This document shows positions 56,886-64,000 of a DNA stretch of 64,000 nucleotides, in pieces (the first letter of the stretch is position 1; each line of letters begins with the position of its first letter). The stretch comes from Gammaproteobacteria bacterium MOLA455 (GTDB taxonomy: Bacteria; Pseudomonadota; Gammaproteobacteria; Pseudomonadales; Porticoccaceae), in NCBI GenBank assembly GCA_000511875.1, contig AZIN01000003.1:25034-89033 (forward strand), written 5' to 3'. The notes under the pieces were generated by a model that ran no database searches, was not told the origin of the DNA, and saw only the letters and a list, made by a program, of their open reading frames with translations. The position numbers and the translations under genes were made by a program.

Positions 56886-57392
56886 TTAATTGGCTTGTTT
56901 GGCGACGCTTTGCAGCGCCTCGCCAGTCAGGCGGTTAACCGTCCAGCCCTCCATGGGCAATGCGCCCAAGGATTGGTAAAAGTCGATGGCCGGTTGATTC
57001 CAGTCGAGTACCGACCATTCCAAACGACCGCAGTGTCGCGATACCGCGATCTTGGCCAGATGGGTAAGCAGTGCTTTGCCAAAGCCTTTGCCGCGCATGT
57101 TGGCCTCTACAAATAGATCTTCCAAATAGATACCGGGCTGGGCGAGAAAGGTTGAGTAGTTGGTGAAAAATAACGCCAAACCCACGGGCTTGCTCTGATA
57201 CTCGGCAATAATCACCTCGGCGCTGGGGCTGTCGCCAAACAGTGTAGCCGCGAGCTTTTCTTCATCGGCTACCACTTCGTGGGCGAGCTTTTCATACTCT
57301 GCTAGCAGGTGAATGAAATGCAAAATAGTTGAGCAGTCACTGACGCGTGCTGGGCGTATCTTAAATTCAGGGCAATTAGAAGGGAGCTGCAT
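56886..57392 (-). CDS. GNAT-family N-acetyltransferase
   Basis: A 168-residue acetyl-CoA-dependent acetyltransferase. The acetyl-CoA loop is RGKGFGKALL (in VEANMRGKGFGKALLTHLAKIA), preceded by YLEDLFV; the C-terminal strand has FYQSLGALPMEGW. The pattern resembles the diamine/small-amine acetyltransferase branch, but the substrate cannot be named. It lies 21 bp upstream of the dehalogenase-like gene on the same strand and may be co-transcribed. Confidence 0.82.
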   Translation of the reverse strand: MQLPSNCPEFKIRPARVSDCSTILHFIHLLAEYEKLAHEVVADEEKLAATLFGDSPSAEVIIAEYQSKPVGLALFFTNYSTFLAQPGIYLEDLFVEANMRGKGFGKALLTHLAKIAVSRHCGRLEWSVLDWNQPAIDFYQSLGALPMEGWTVNRLTGEALQSVAKQAN

Positions 57393-57522
57393 GATGGTCC
57401 GCTATTTTTATTTTTTTTGAATTTACATCTTAGCCCTCCAAGGTCAAATTGAGAATAGCGGTATAACTGTACATAATCCCAGTAATAAGCTTAAATACGC
57501 CCTATCTTGAAGGAGAAATTGC

Positions 57523-58896
57523 GTGGCCACCAAAGCTAAATCCGCCTTTGTCTGCAATGACTGCGGCGCCGACTACAACAAATGGCAGGGGCAGTGCGCC
57601 GAGTGCCATGCTTGGAATACCCTCTCTGAAATACGTCTAGGATCGCCCTCTCGCGGCGGCAAAACCCTGCGTTCCGGGTTTGCCGGTGCGGTAGACAGTG
57701 CGGTGAAAACCCTTGTCGATATTGCTCTGGACGAGGTCCCCCGCATCAGTACTGGAACTGGCGAGTTAGACCTGGTTCTCGGCGGCGGTCTGGTGCCGGG
57801 CTCCTGTGTCCTGCTCGGCGGTGAGCCGGGGGCGGGCAAGAGTACGGTGCTACTGCAAACGCTATGCAAACTAGCTGAAAATCATTCTGCACTCTATGTC
57901 ACCGGTGAAGAATCACCTCAGCAGATTGCCATGCGCGCCAATCGGCTGGGTCTGCCCACCAATAAGCTTGAGGTGATGGCCGAGACGTCAGTGGAAACGG
58001 TCTGTGCCATTGCCGAGCAAAAACGCCCCAAGATTCTGGTGGTGGATTCGATTCAAGTGATGCATATGGAAGAGGTCGCCTCGGCACCAGGCAGCGTCTC
58101 TCAGGTCCGTGAAAGTGCTGCCATGCTAGTGCGCTTTGCCAAGCAGAGCGGCACTGTATTGATTCTGGTGGGTCATGTTACCAAAGACGGTTCTCTGGCT
58201 GGCCCCAAAGTGCTCGAACATATGATCGACTGCTCGCTGATGCTTGAGGGTTCCAGCGATAATCATTTCCGTACCTTGCGCAGCCACAAAAACCGTTTTG
58301 GTGCGGTCAATGAACTGGGTGTGTTTGCCATGACCGATAAAGGCTTGCGGGAAGTGCCCAACCCCTCGGCAATCTTTTTACAGCGCGCCGAGGAGATCTC
58401 TTCCGGCAGTGTGGTGATGATTATCTGGGAGGGCACCAGACCTTTGTTGGTTGAATTACAGGCATTGGTGGATGACAGCCATCTGGGCAATCCACGTCGG
58501 GTCACTGTCGGGCTGGATCACAATCGTCTGTCCATGCTGCTGGCGGTACTGCACAGACATGGTGGTATTTCGGTTGGCGATCAGGATGTTTTCGTCAATG
58601 TGGTGGGCGGGGTCAAAGTGCTTGAGACCAGCGCTGATCTGGCGTTGATTCTGGCAGTGATCTCGAGCTTTCGTGACAAGACATTACCTCAGGATCTGGT
58701 GGTCTTTGGTGAGGTTGGGCTGGCCGGTGAAATTCGCCCGGTGGCCAATGGTCAGGAGCGACTCCGTGAGGCGGCGAAACATGGCTTTACCCGAGCTATA
58801 GTGCCGGCGGGCAATGTGCCTAAGCAGCCGATTAAGGGAATGACTGTGATTGGTGTGCGCAAGGTGACTGAGGCGCTGGAGGCAGCTTCTTGCTGA
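57523..58896 (+). CDS. radA: DNA repair protein RadA
   Basis: RadA is a RecA-like ATPase that promotes branch migration in recombinational repair. The GTG start has AAGGAG 7 nt upstream. The 457-residue protein has an N-terminal zinc finger (CNDC and CAEC), Walker A GGEPGAGKST (about 100-110), the RadA-specific KNRFG motif and a C-terminal Lon-protease-like domain. It is a lone gene, divergent from the GNAT gene. Confidence 0.97.
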   Translation: MATKAKSAFVCNDCGADYNKWQGQCAECHAWNTLSEIRLGSPSRGGKTLRSGFAGAVDSAVKTLVDIALDEVPRISTGTGELDLVLGGGLVPGSCVLLGGEPGAGKSTVLLQTLCKLAENHSALYVTGEESPQQIAMRANRLGLPTNKLEVMAETSVETVCAIAEQKRPKILVVDSIQVMHMEEVASAPGSVSQVRESAAMLVRFAKQSGTVLILVGHVTKDGSLAGPKVLEHMIDCSLMLEGSSDNHFRTLRSHKNRFGAVNELGVFAMTDKGLREVPNPSAIFLQRAEEISSGSVVMIIWEGTRPLLVELQALVDDSHLGNPRRVTVGLDHNRLSMLLAVLHRHGGISVGDQDVFVNVVGGVKVLETSADLALILAVISSFRDKTLPQDLVVFGEVGLAGEIRPVANGQERLREAAKHGFTRAIVPAGNVPKQPIKGMTVIGVRKVTEALEAASC

Positions 58897-58929
58897 AACC
58901 TGTTGTTAATTTTTTTGTTACATAATGCA

Positions 58930-58994
58930 AAGGGCTTTCTAAGACCAAGAGCTTTCTAAGACCAAGGGCTTTCTAAGGCCAAGGGCTTTCTAGC
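58930..58994. repeat. 17-bp tandem repeat downstream of radA
   Basis: AAGGGCTTTCTAAGACC and close variants recur 3.8 times with a 17-bp period (58930, 58947, 58964, 58981). It occupies the spacer between radA and the ABM gene, on no coding frame. The function is unknown; copy number may vary between strains. Confidence 0.85.
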
Positions 58995-59046
58995 ACGCAA
59001 GGCCAACTGCCTTCATCTTGTCGCAAAACCCTGCCGGTTTGATCTT

Positions 59047-59331
59047 TTAAGCGGTGGTCAATATGGAAATAATCTCTGGTTCCTGCAGCAGTGGCTGGAT
59101 CTGTCCCAGGGCGTCATTGCGCGCTGAAGACTCTTTCCAAGCTTGCCAGTCGGCCAGGGATTCCATCTGAATTAAGGTGTAGCGGATACTGGGTTCACTG
59201 AGGTCTTTAAAGGCTTTACTAGAGATAAACCCTCGTGCGGGCACGGCGGCCTGAATAATTTTCCGTGAAAACTCTTCGTAGGTACTCTCCATTCCGGGAG
59301 CTAGGATTCGTTTAATCAGTACTGCGAGCAT
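59047..59331 (-). CDS. ABM-domain (antibiotic biosynthesis monooxygenase-like) protein
   Basis: A 94-residue dimeric alpha/beta-barrel type protein with the ABM pattern: MLAVLIKRILAPGMESTYEE, GFISSKAFKDLSEP, YTLIQMESLADWQAWKESS. Members include heme-degrading and quinol monooxygenases, and many are stress proteins of unknown substrate. No conserved catalytic set can be named with certainty. It lies convergent with radA. Confidence 0.65.
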   Translation of the reverse strand: MLAVLIKRILAPGMESTYEEFSRKIIQAAVPARGFISSKAFKDLSEPSIRYTLIQMESLADWQAWKESSARNDALGQIQPLLQEPEIISILTTA

Positions 59332-59398
59332 GATTGGTGCGCCTTCTGTTGAATTGGATGCAGATTAACAGTTGTAGGCGTCAGGATAAATACTGAAT

Positions 59399-59432
59399 CT
59401 CAGGGAAATGAATTTGACTTCAATTCTCTGAG
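59399..59432. other. Inverted repeat upstream of the B12 locus
   Basis: CTCAGGGAA (59399-59407) pairs with TTCTCTGAG (59424-59432) with one G-T pair. It stands about 70 bp before the riboswitch. It could be an operator or a terminator stem without a T run; no role is assigned. Confidence 0.35.
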
Positions 59433-59504
59433 CGACTAGATTGCAGGCTCTTGCTTCTGCAATAGGTTCTCAGATTTGGCCAGCTTTGATTTTGGTTAGA
59501 AAAG

Positions 59505-59705
59505 AGTTAAAAGGGAAGTTGGTGCGCTCCTCCATGGTTTGGCCTTTGGAGCTATCCCAACACTGCCCCCGCAACGGTAAATAAGAATGTTTAGTAGTGA
59601 TACCACTGTGTGTTTTTAGCATGGGAAGGTGACTAAGCAGAACAGCGATGTATAAGTAGTATCTCGCTGTTCACTTATGAGTCCGGAGACCGGCCTGTCG
59701 CAACG
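59505..59705 (+). ncRNA. Cobalamin (AdoCbl) riboswitch
   Basis: The conserved core is clear: GCCCCCGCAACGGTAA (59565-59580) and the B12 box with AGTCCGGAGACCGGCCTG (59680-59697). A GGGAAGG segment and a long variable hairpin lie between them. Cobalamin binding in this class turns expression off. It sits 115 nt upstream of btuB, with an apparent terminator hairpin in between. Confidence 0.93.
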
Positions 59706-59736
59706 CAGACAAACCGCGGGGTGCGGTCTTGTGCTG

Positions 59737-59758
59737 ATTGACAGTCTCTGTCAGTTTT
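59737..59758 (+). terminator. Attenuator-type terminator between riboswitch and btuB
   Basis: ATTGACAG (59737-59744) pairs with CTGTCAGT (59748-59755) around a TCT loop, followed by TTTT. Its place just downstream of the riboswitch fits transcription termination when ligand is bound, though the stem is only moderately GC-rich. Confidence 0.6.
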
Positions 59759-59819
59759 CTTGCACGCCCCCGTAAATTAACTTTCAGTCACTCGGGTGTG
59801 AGTGCAAGAGAATCCAAAA

Positions 59820-61751
59820 ATGAAAAATATCCGTTCTATGGCGACAGTTGTTACTGCATCGCTGCTATCTGTATTACCTTTTGCTGCCCAAGGGCAAACC
59901 CCGCAACAAAGCGAAATTGAAGAAGTGCTTGTCAGCGCGTCTCTGCTACCTATTACCGCCTCGCGTTCGGCTAACGCGATCTCTGTGATTGATAGCGAGC
60001 AGCTTAAAAATCGTGCTGCGCTAAGCGTTAGTGATCTGTTGCGAGATGTGCCAGGAATGGCCGTGAGCCGCAGTGGTGTGCAGGGTTCGGCGACTCAGAT
60101 CCGTGTTCGTGGCGCCGAAGCTAACCATTTGTTAGTACTGGTCGATGGGGTCGAAGCCAATGATCCATCTCAGAGTGATGAGCTCAATTGGGGTACGTTG
60201 AGTGCCGCTGATATTGAGCGCATCGAAGTGATTCGCGGGCCGCAGAGTGCTATGCGCGGCAGCGACGCTATGGCCGGTGTGGTGAATATTATTACTCGCC
60301 GTGCCGATCAGCCTCTGAGTGCCAGCGTCTTCACTGAGGCCGGCAGCTTTGGAACTAGCAACAGTGGCTTCAGCGTCGGCAGTAAACAGGGTGACTTTGA
60401 TGCTCGCCTAGGCGTTAACCATATTGAAACTGATGGCGAGAATATTTCTCGCACTGGCAGTGAAAAAGACGGCTACCAAAATACTAACGTAAACCTGAAT
60501 GCTGGTTGGACGGTTAGCGATGAGCTGCGACTTTCCTTTGCCGCACGTCAGTCTGACGGTATGAATGAGTTTGATGCCGACAGTGATTTCGACGGCTTGG
60601 TTGACGATCGGGATAAGGTCTCTGAATTCCGCAATAGCACCATGCGTGTTCAGGGCGACTATGTCTCTGCCGATGGCCGCATCCAGCACAAGCTGGTGAT
60701 CGCTCAATCAAACAATGATAACGAAGCCTTCGATGCTGGTGTGTTGGGTACTTTCACTTCATCAAGCAAAGATCAATATCAGTATATTGGGTCAGTTTTT
60801 TGGGACGAATCGACACAGCGTGTCTCAGTGCTTGCCGAGCGTGAAGAGGAGGATTTCCAGCAGCGTGGGGCAATTGATGACTATGGGATTTATGGGATCT
60901 ATGACCCCAATCAAGATCGCGAGCGCAACACTGACAGTATTGCCATCGAATACCGCAGCGATGTTTCCGAGAGTCTGAGCCTTGCAGCCAGTTCACGTTA
61001 TGACGATAACTCGGAGTTTGATAGTGCCAATACCTTTAGAGTCGAAGCGGTTTATCGGCTCAATGACGGCACTCGTCTACGCAGCGCCTATGGCACCGCG
61101 ATTAAGAATCCGACTTTTACTGAGCGCTTTGGTTTCTATACGAACTTTATTGGCAACCCCAACTTAAAACCTGAAGAGTTGACTGGCTGGGAGCTGGGTG
61201 TTGATCAGATGCTGTTTGATAACAGTCTGACCATATCAGCGACACTATTTGATACTGAGCTTGAAAATGAAATCAATGGCTCTGCTCTCGATCCAGTGAC
61301 ATTTGGCTATACCGCAGTTAATAAAGAGGGCAAAAGCCAGCGCCAGGGTGTTGAACTGACTGCTATTGGAACCCTGAGCAACAGTCTTTCTCTAAATGCG
61401 GCATACACCTACACCGACTCTGTTGAATGGGATGATGAGGACGCTGTTTATATTGACGAAGTCCGTCGTGCCCGCCATATGGCGAGTTTGAATCTGGCTT
61501 GGCAGGCAATGGATAATCTACACATTAATGCCAATGTGCAGCACAACGGTTCTCAAACTGATGTGGTATTCCCCAATATTGTAGATTTAGACAGCTATAC
61601 CTTAGTCAATCTTAACGCCAACTTCAGTGCTACCGAAAAGCTCGATGTCTATCTGCGTTTAGATAATCTGTTCGATGAAGCCTATGAAGAAGTCTTTAGC
61701 TATCAAACTCTGGGGTTCGGCGCCAGCCTCGGCGTGCGGCTCAGGTTATAA
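59820..61751 (+). CDS. btuB: TonB-dependent vitamin B12 receptor BtuB
   Basis: BtuB takes up cobalamin across the outer membrane using TonB energy. ATG 59820 (MKNIRSMATVVTASLL) gives 643 residues with a signal peptide cleaved after about residue 25. A TonB box (EEVLVSAS), the plug domain (DVPGMAVSRSGVQGSATQIRVRG, in parts) and a 22-strand barrel follow. The C-terminal residue is Leu, not the usual aromatic. The riboswitch in front and the B12 genes behind confirm the substrate. Confidence 0.94.
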   Translation: MKNIRSMATVVTASLLSVLPFAAQGQTPQQSEIEEVLVSASLLPITASRSANAISVIDSEQLKNRAALSVSDLLRDVPGMAVSRSGVQGSATQIRVRGAEANHLLVLVDGVEANDPSQSDELNWGTLSAADIERIEVIRGPQSAMRGSDAMAGVVNIITRRADQPLSASVFTEAGSFGTSNSGFSVGSKQGDFDARLGVNHIETDGENISRTGSEKDGYQNTNVNLNAGWTVSDELRLSFAARQSDGMNEFDADSDFDGLVDDRDKVSEFRNSTMRVQGDYVSADGRIQHKLVIAQSNNDNEAFDAGVLGTFTSSSKDQYQYIGSVFWDESTQRVSVLAEREEEDFQQRGAIDDYGIYGIYDPNQDRERNTDSIAIEYRSDVSESLSLAASSRYDDNSEFDSANTFRVEAVYRLNDGTRLRSAYGTAIKNPTFTERFGFYTNFIGNPNLKPEELTGWELGVDQMLFDNSLTISATLFDTELENEINGSALDPVTFGYTAVNKEGKSQRQGVELTAIGTLSNSLSLNAAYTYTDSVEWDDEDAVYIDEVRRARHMASLNLAWQAMDNLHINANVQHNGSQTDVVFPNIVDLDSYTLVNLNANFSATEKLDVYLRLDNLFDEAYEEVFSYQTLGFGASLGVRLRL

Positions 61752-61829
61752 ATGACTATGTCAGCCTCTGCAGAGATCAAGCGCGACGGTTTTATCTATG
61801 CTGATTTGCTTTTGGAGACAGGCCCGTGA
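61752..61829 (+). CDS. Small upstream frame coupled to btuF (25 codons)
   Basis: ATG at 61752 follows the btuB stop directly and reads MTMSASAEIKRDGFIYADLL before ending TGP and TGA at 61827-61829. The TGA overlaps the GTG of the next gene (GTGA), so translation could pass from btuB into btuF. It may be a leader peptide or a trace of a larger gene; no homology can be claimed. Confidence 0.3.
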   Translation: MTMSASAEIKRDGFIYADLLLETGP

Positions 61830-62743
61830 AGATAGTCTCGTTGCTGCCCAGTGCCACTGAATTGGTCTGCGGCCTGGGTCTGCGCGAGCAGCTGGTCGGT
61901 GTCTCTCATGAGTGTGATTATCCACATTCCGTGGTGGGCTTGCCGATTCTTACTAGCTCACGAATTCCCGAAGGTTTGACCAGCGACGAAATTGACAAGC
62001 TGGTTACTGACCAGTTAAAAAATGATCAGGCGCTCTATGATCTGATTATGGGCACCCTGATAGATTTGGCGCCGGATTTAATTGTTACTCAGGCCCTCTG
62101 CGATGTCTGCGCGGTGTCGGGTAATGATGTGGCCAAGGCAATTGGCAGCTTGCCGGGGAATCCCCAGGTGATCAATCTTGAGCCGATTTGTCTCGACGAT
62201 GTTCTAGAGACCGTGACCCTGTTGGCTGAGGCAGCCAATAGGGTAGAGCAGGGTAAAGTCTATGTTGCCGAGCTGCGTGGTCGCATAGATCAGGTTGGTG
62301 AGCGCTCTGAGGCTATTGCTTTAGCCTCCAGGCCAAGAGTAGCTCTGTTAGACTGGCTCGATCCGCTATTTGATGGTGGTCACTGGAGCCCAGAGATTAT
62401 TAATCTGGCTGGTGGCATTCCAGTTTTTGGCGATAAGCGTGAGCCGTCTCAGCGTCGCGAGTGGCAGGATCTGATTGATGCTGAGCCGGACATTATTGTT
62501 ATTGCCCTGTGCGGATTTAATGTTAAGCGCTCAATGCAAGATGTTGAGCTGTTCTTTAAAACCGAGGGCTTCGCCGAATTACAGCAACGCAGTGGCACTC
62601 AGGTCTACCTGGTTGATGGCAATGCTTACTTTAGCCGTCCCGGACCACGCCTGGTGGATGCCTTAGAAATTATGGCGAATGCCTTACACCCTACAATCCA
62701 CCCGCTGCCTGCAGGTATGCCGGCGGCGTTAAAGCAAATTTAG
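61826..62743 (+). CDS. btuF: Cobalamin-binding protein, BtuF-like
   Basis: A 305-residue member of the BtuF/FepB substrate-binding superfamily. It begins directly with the first domain strand, MKIVSLLPSATELVCGLGL, after a GTG start with GGAG about 9 nt upstream. It has no signal peptide, unlike E. coli BtuF. Two lobes joined by a helix are readable, with DVCAVSGNDV and LLDWLDPLFDGGHWSPEIINLAGG. It may stay in the cytoplasm or use another export route. Its position between btuB and cobO supports a cobalamin role. Confidence 0.85.
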   Translation: MKIVSLLPSATELVCGLGLREQLVGVSHECDYPHSVVGLPILTSSRIPEGLTSDEIDKLVTDQLKNDQALYDLIMGTLIDLAPDLIVTQALCDVCAVSGNDVAKAIGSLPGNPQVINLEPICLDDVLETVTLLAEAANRVEQGKVYVAELRGRIDQVGERSEAIALASRPRVALLDWLDPLFDGGHWSPEIINLAGGIPVFGDKREPSQRREWQDLIDAEPDIIVIALCGFNVKRSMQDVELFFKTEGFAELQQRSGTQVYLVDGNAYFSRPGPRLVDALEIMANALHPTIHPLPAGMPAALKQI

Positions 62744-62762
62744 ATAAAGAGTTAAAAATACC

Positions 62763-63377
62763 ATGACAGATAATCAGGATAAAAAGCAGCAGTCTCATCA
62801 GAAGAAGATGGAGAAGCTAAAAGACAGTGTCGACGCCTCAATTGCCGCTGCCAACACGGAGCGCGGGGTGTCGATTTTACTTACCGGCAATGGCAAGGGT
62901 AAATCCAGCTCTGCCTTTGGCATGGTGATGCGTGCCCTAGGTTATGGCTACAAGGTGGGTGTGGTGCAGTTTATTAAGGGTGAGCAGCTGTCCGGAGAAG
63001 AGCTCTATGTTCGCGATCAGTGCCCCCAGGTGACTTTCCATCAGATGGGTACCGGTTTTACTTGGGACACCCAGGATCGTTCCGGTGATATTGCTGCGGC
63101 CAAAACCAGCTGGGCTATAGCTGAAAAAATGCTTGCCGACGACAGCTACCATTTGGTGGTGCTGGATGAGCTTACCTATATGCTGAGCTTTAAGTATCTT
63201 GAAGAGGAGCAAGTTATGACTGCGTTGCAAAATCGCCCCGATAATCAGTCAGTAGTAGTGACCGGTCGTGGTGGTGGCTCTGCGCTCTCAGATTGGGCGG
63301 ATACTGTCTCTGAAATCAAAGAGATTAAGCATGCCTACAACTCTGGCATTATGGCTCGCAAAGGCGTGGACTTCTAA
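62763..63377 (+). CDS. cobO: Cob(I)yrinic acid a,c-diamide adenosyltransferase
   Basis: CobO/BtuR transfers the adenosyl group from ATP to cob(I)alamin, needed to make coenzyme B12 from imported corrinoid. The 204-residue protein has a charged lead (DNQDKKQQSHQKKMEKL), the modified P-loop GNGKGKSSSAFG and the family segments VGVVQFIKGE and VVVTGRGG. It is followed 0 nt later by a btuC frame. Confidence 0.94.
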   Translation: MTDNQDKKQQSHQKKMEKLKDSVDASIAAANTERGVSILLTGNGKGKSSSAFGMVMRALGYGYKVGVVQFIKGEQLSGEELYVRDQCPQVTFHQMGTGFTWDTQDRSGDIAAAKTSWAIAEKMLADDSYHLVVLDELTYMLSFKYLEEEQVMTALQNRPDNQSVVVTGRGGGSALSDWADTVSEIKEIKHAYNSGIMARKGVDF

Positions 63378-64000
63378 TTGCGGCGTATTTCCTCGGCATG
63401 GCTGCTCGCGACACTGGCAATTTTATTGCCGGTGATCGTGCTCTATTCCATGACTGTGGGCACTGTATCTATTTCTATGGCCGAGGCCTTCAGTGCAGCG
63501 GTCGATAGTCTGTTTTCCGACGTCGATAGCGCCGGTCAAACCCAGGTTATTCTGTTTGATATTCGCCTGCCAAGAATCTTACTGGCGCTGTTGGTGGGGG
63601 CTATTTTGGCTAGCACAGGTGCTGTTATGCAGGGTCTGTTTCGCAACCCCTTGGCAGACCCTTCTCTGATCGGTGTCTCTGGTGGTGCCTCAGTGGGTGC
63701 CAGTCTAATGATCGTCTTCGCAGGCGGTGCGATTGAGAGCGGCCTGTTGATGGGTTTGTCTCTGGTAGCGCTAGGGGCTTTTGTCGGCGGTTTTGCTGCG
63801 ACCATTCTGGTCTATCGTCTGGCCACCTCTGGTATAGGCACATCGGTGACCACTATGCTGTTGGCCGGTATTGCTATTGGCGCCTTAGCTGGAGCCCTGA
63901 ATAGTCTGTTAAGTTACTTTGCCGACAATGATATGTTGCGACAGATCAGTCTCTGGCAGATGGGTAATTTGAGTGCCGCCAGCTGGGCCAAGGTGTTGAT
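63378..64000 (+). CDS. btuC: Vitamin B12 ABC transporter permease BtuC (5' part)
   Basis: A FecCD-family inner-membrane permease cut off by the window end after 207 codons. Its TTG start abuts the cobO stop; no closer ATG exists until 63450, which is inside the first membrane helix, so TTG is preferred. Readable motifs: DIRLPRILLALLVGAILA, STGAVMQGLFRNPLADPSLIG and the gate region TMLLAGIAIGALAGA. The ATPase btuD is expected just downstream, outside the window. Confidence 0.9.
   Translation, partial: MRRISSAWLLATLAILLPVIVLYSMTVGTVSISMAEAFSAAVDSLFSDVDSAGQTQVILFDIRLPRILLALLVGAILASTGAVMQGLFRNPLADPSLIGVSGGASVGASLMIVFAGGAIESGLLMGLSLVALGAFVGGFAATILVYRLATSGIGTSVTTMLLAGIAIGALAGALNSLLSYFADNDMLRQISLWQMGNLSAASWAKVL

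Overview
The window is a contiguous piece of a gammaproteobacterial chromosome. The evidence is the complete S10-spc-alpha ribosomal protein cluster and four gene orders typical of the class: lptD-surA-pdxA-rsmA-apaG-apaH, leuS-lptE-holA, miaB-ybeZ-ybeY-corC-lnt and amgK-murU. Moderate GC content, a type II secretion cluster, a SLC13-type Na+ symporter and a B12 salvage locus suggest a marine oligotroph-like lineage such as the SAR92/Porticoccaceae part of Cellvibrionales. The lineage is an inference; no marker was compared with a database.

Layout. 1-210: terminator of an upstream gene, then a near-consensus promoter and leader. 211-13907: S10, spc and alpha operons (rpsJ to rplQ, with secY, rpmJ and rpoA), closed by a terminator. 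13986-22962 (minus): M13 lipoprotein peptidase, then apaH, apaG, rsmA, pdxA, surA, lptD. 23126-26932 (plus): amgK-murU cell-wall recycling pair, VanZ-like and DUF2007 proteins, SLC13 symporter. 27205-31456 (minus): holA, lptE, leuS. 31644-32454: DUF924 gene and a broken antitoxin gene. 32474-38489 (minus): exported peroxiredoxin, lnt, corC, ybeY, ybeZ, miaB. 38656-52407 (plus): DUF1820 gene, then a T2SS cluster gspE-F-(repeat array)-G-H-I-J-K-L-M-C-D plus exeA/gspA and gspB. 52432-57392 (minus): aceK, a phage-P-like replication protein, a triple-domain DnaT-like protein, a halohydrin-dehalogenase-like SDR, a GNAT acetyltransferase. 57523-59331: radA and an ABM-domain protein. 59505-64000: cobalamin riboswitch, btuB, btuF-like gene, cobO/btuR, and btuC, which runs off the window.

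Functional links. Envelope biogenesis recurs: LptD and LptE form the LPS translocon, SurA chaperones outer-membrane proteins such as LptD and BtuB, Lnt acylates lipoproteins such as LptE, and AmgK/MurU recycle MurNAc. The last block is one B12 programme: outer-membrane uptake (BtuB), binding (BtuF), inner-membrane transport (BtuC) and adenosylation (CobO), with a riboswitch and an apparent attenuator in front.

Most noteworthy: (1) the protein at 56184-56864 carries both halohydrin dehalogenase signature motifs and the Ser-Tyr-Arg triad instead of Ser-Tyr-Lys; (2) amgK has no ATG, GTG or TTG codon that could start its conserved N-terminus, and the best-placed start is ATC; (3) a 128-bp palindromic unit is repeated almost three times between gspF and gspG; (4) a DnaT-like protein with three DnaT domains overlaps a lambda-P-like helicase-loader gene with no prophage around it; (5) a ribbon-helix-helix antitoxin gene is broken by a TAG codon and has no toxin beside it.
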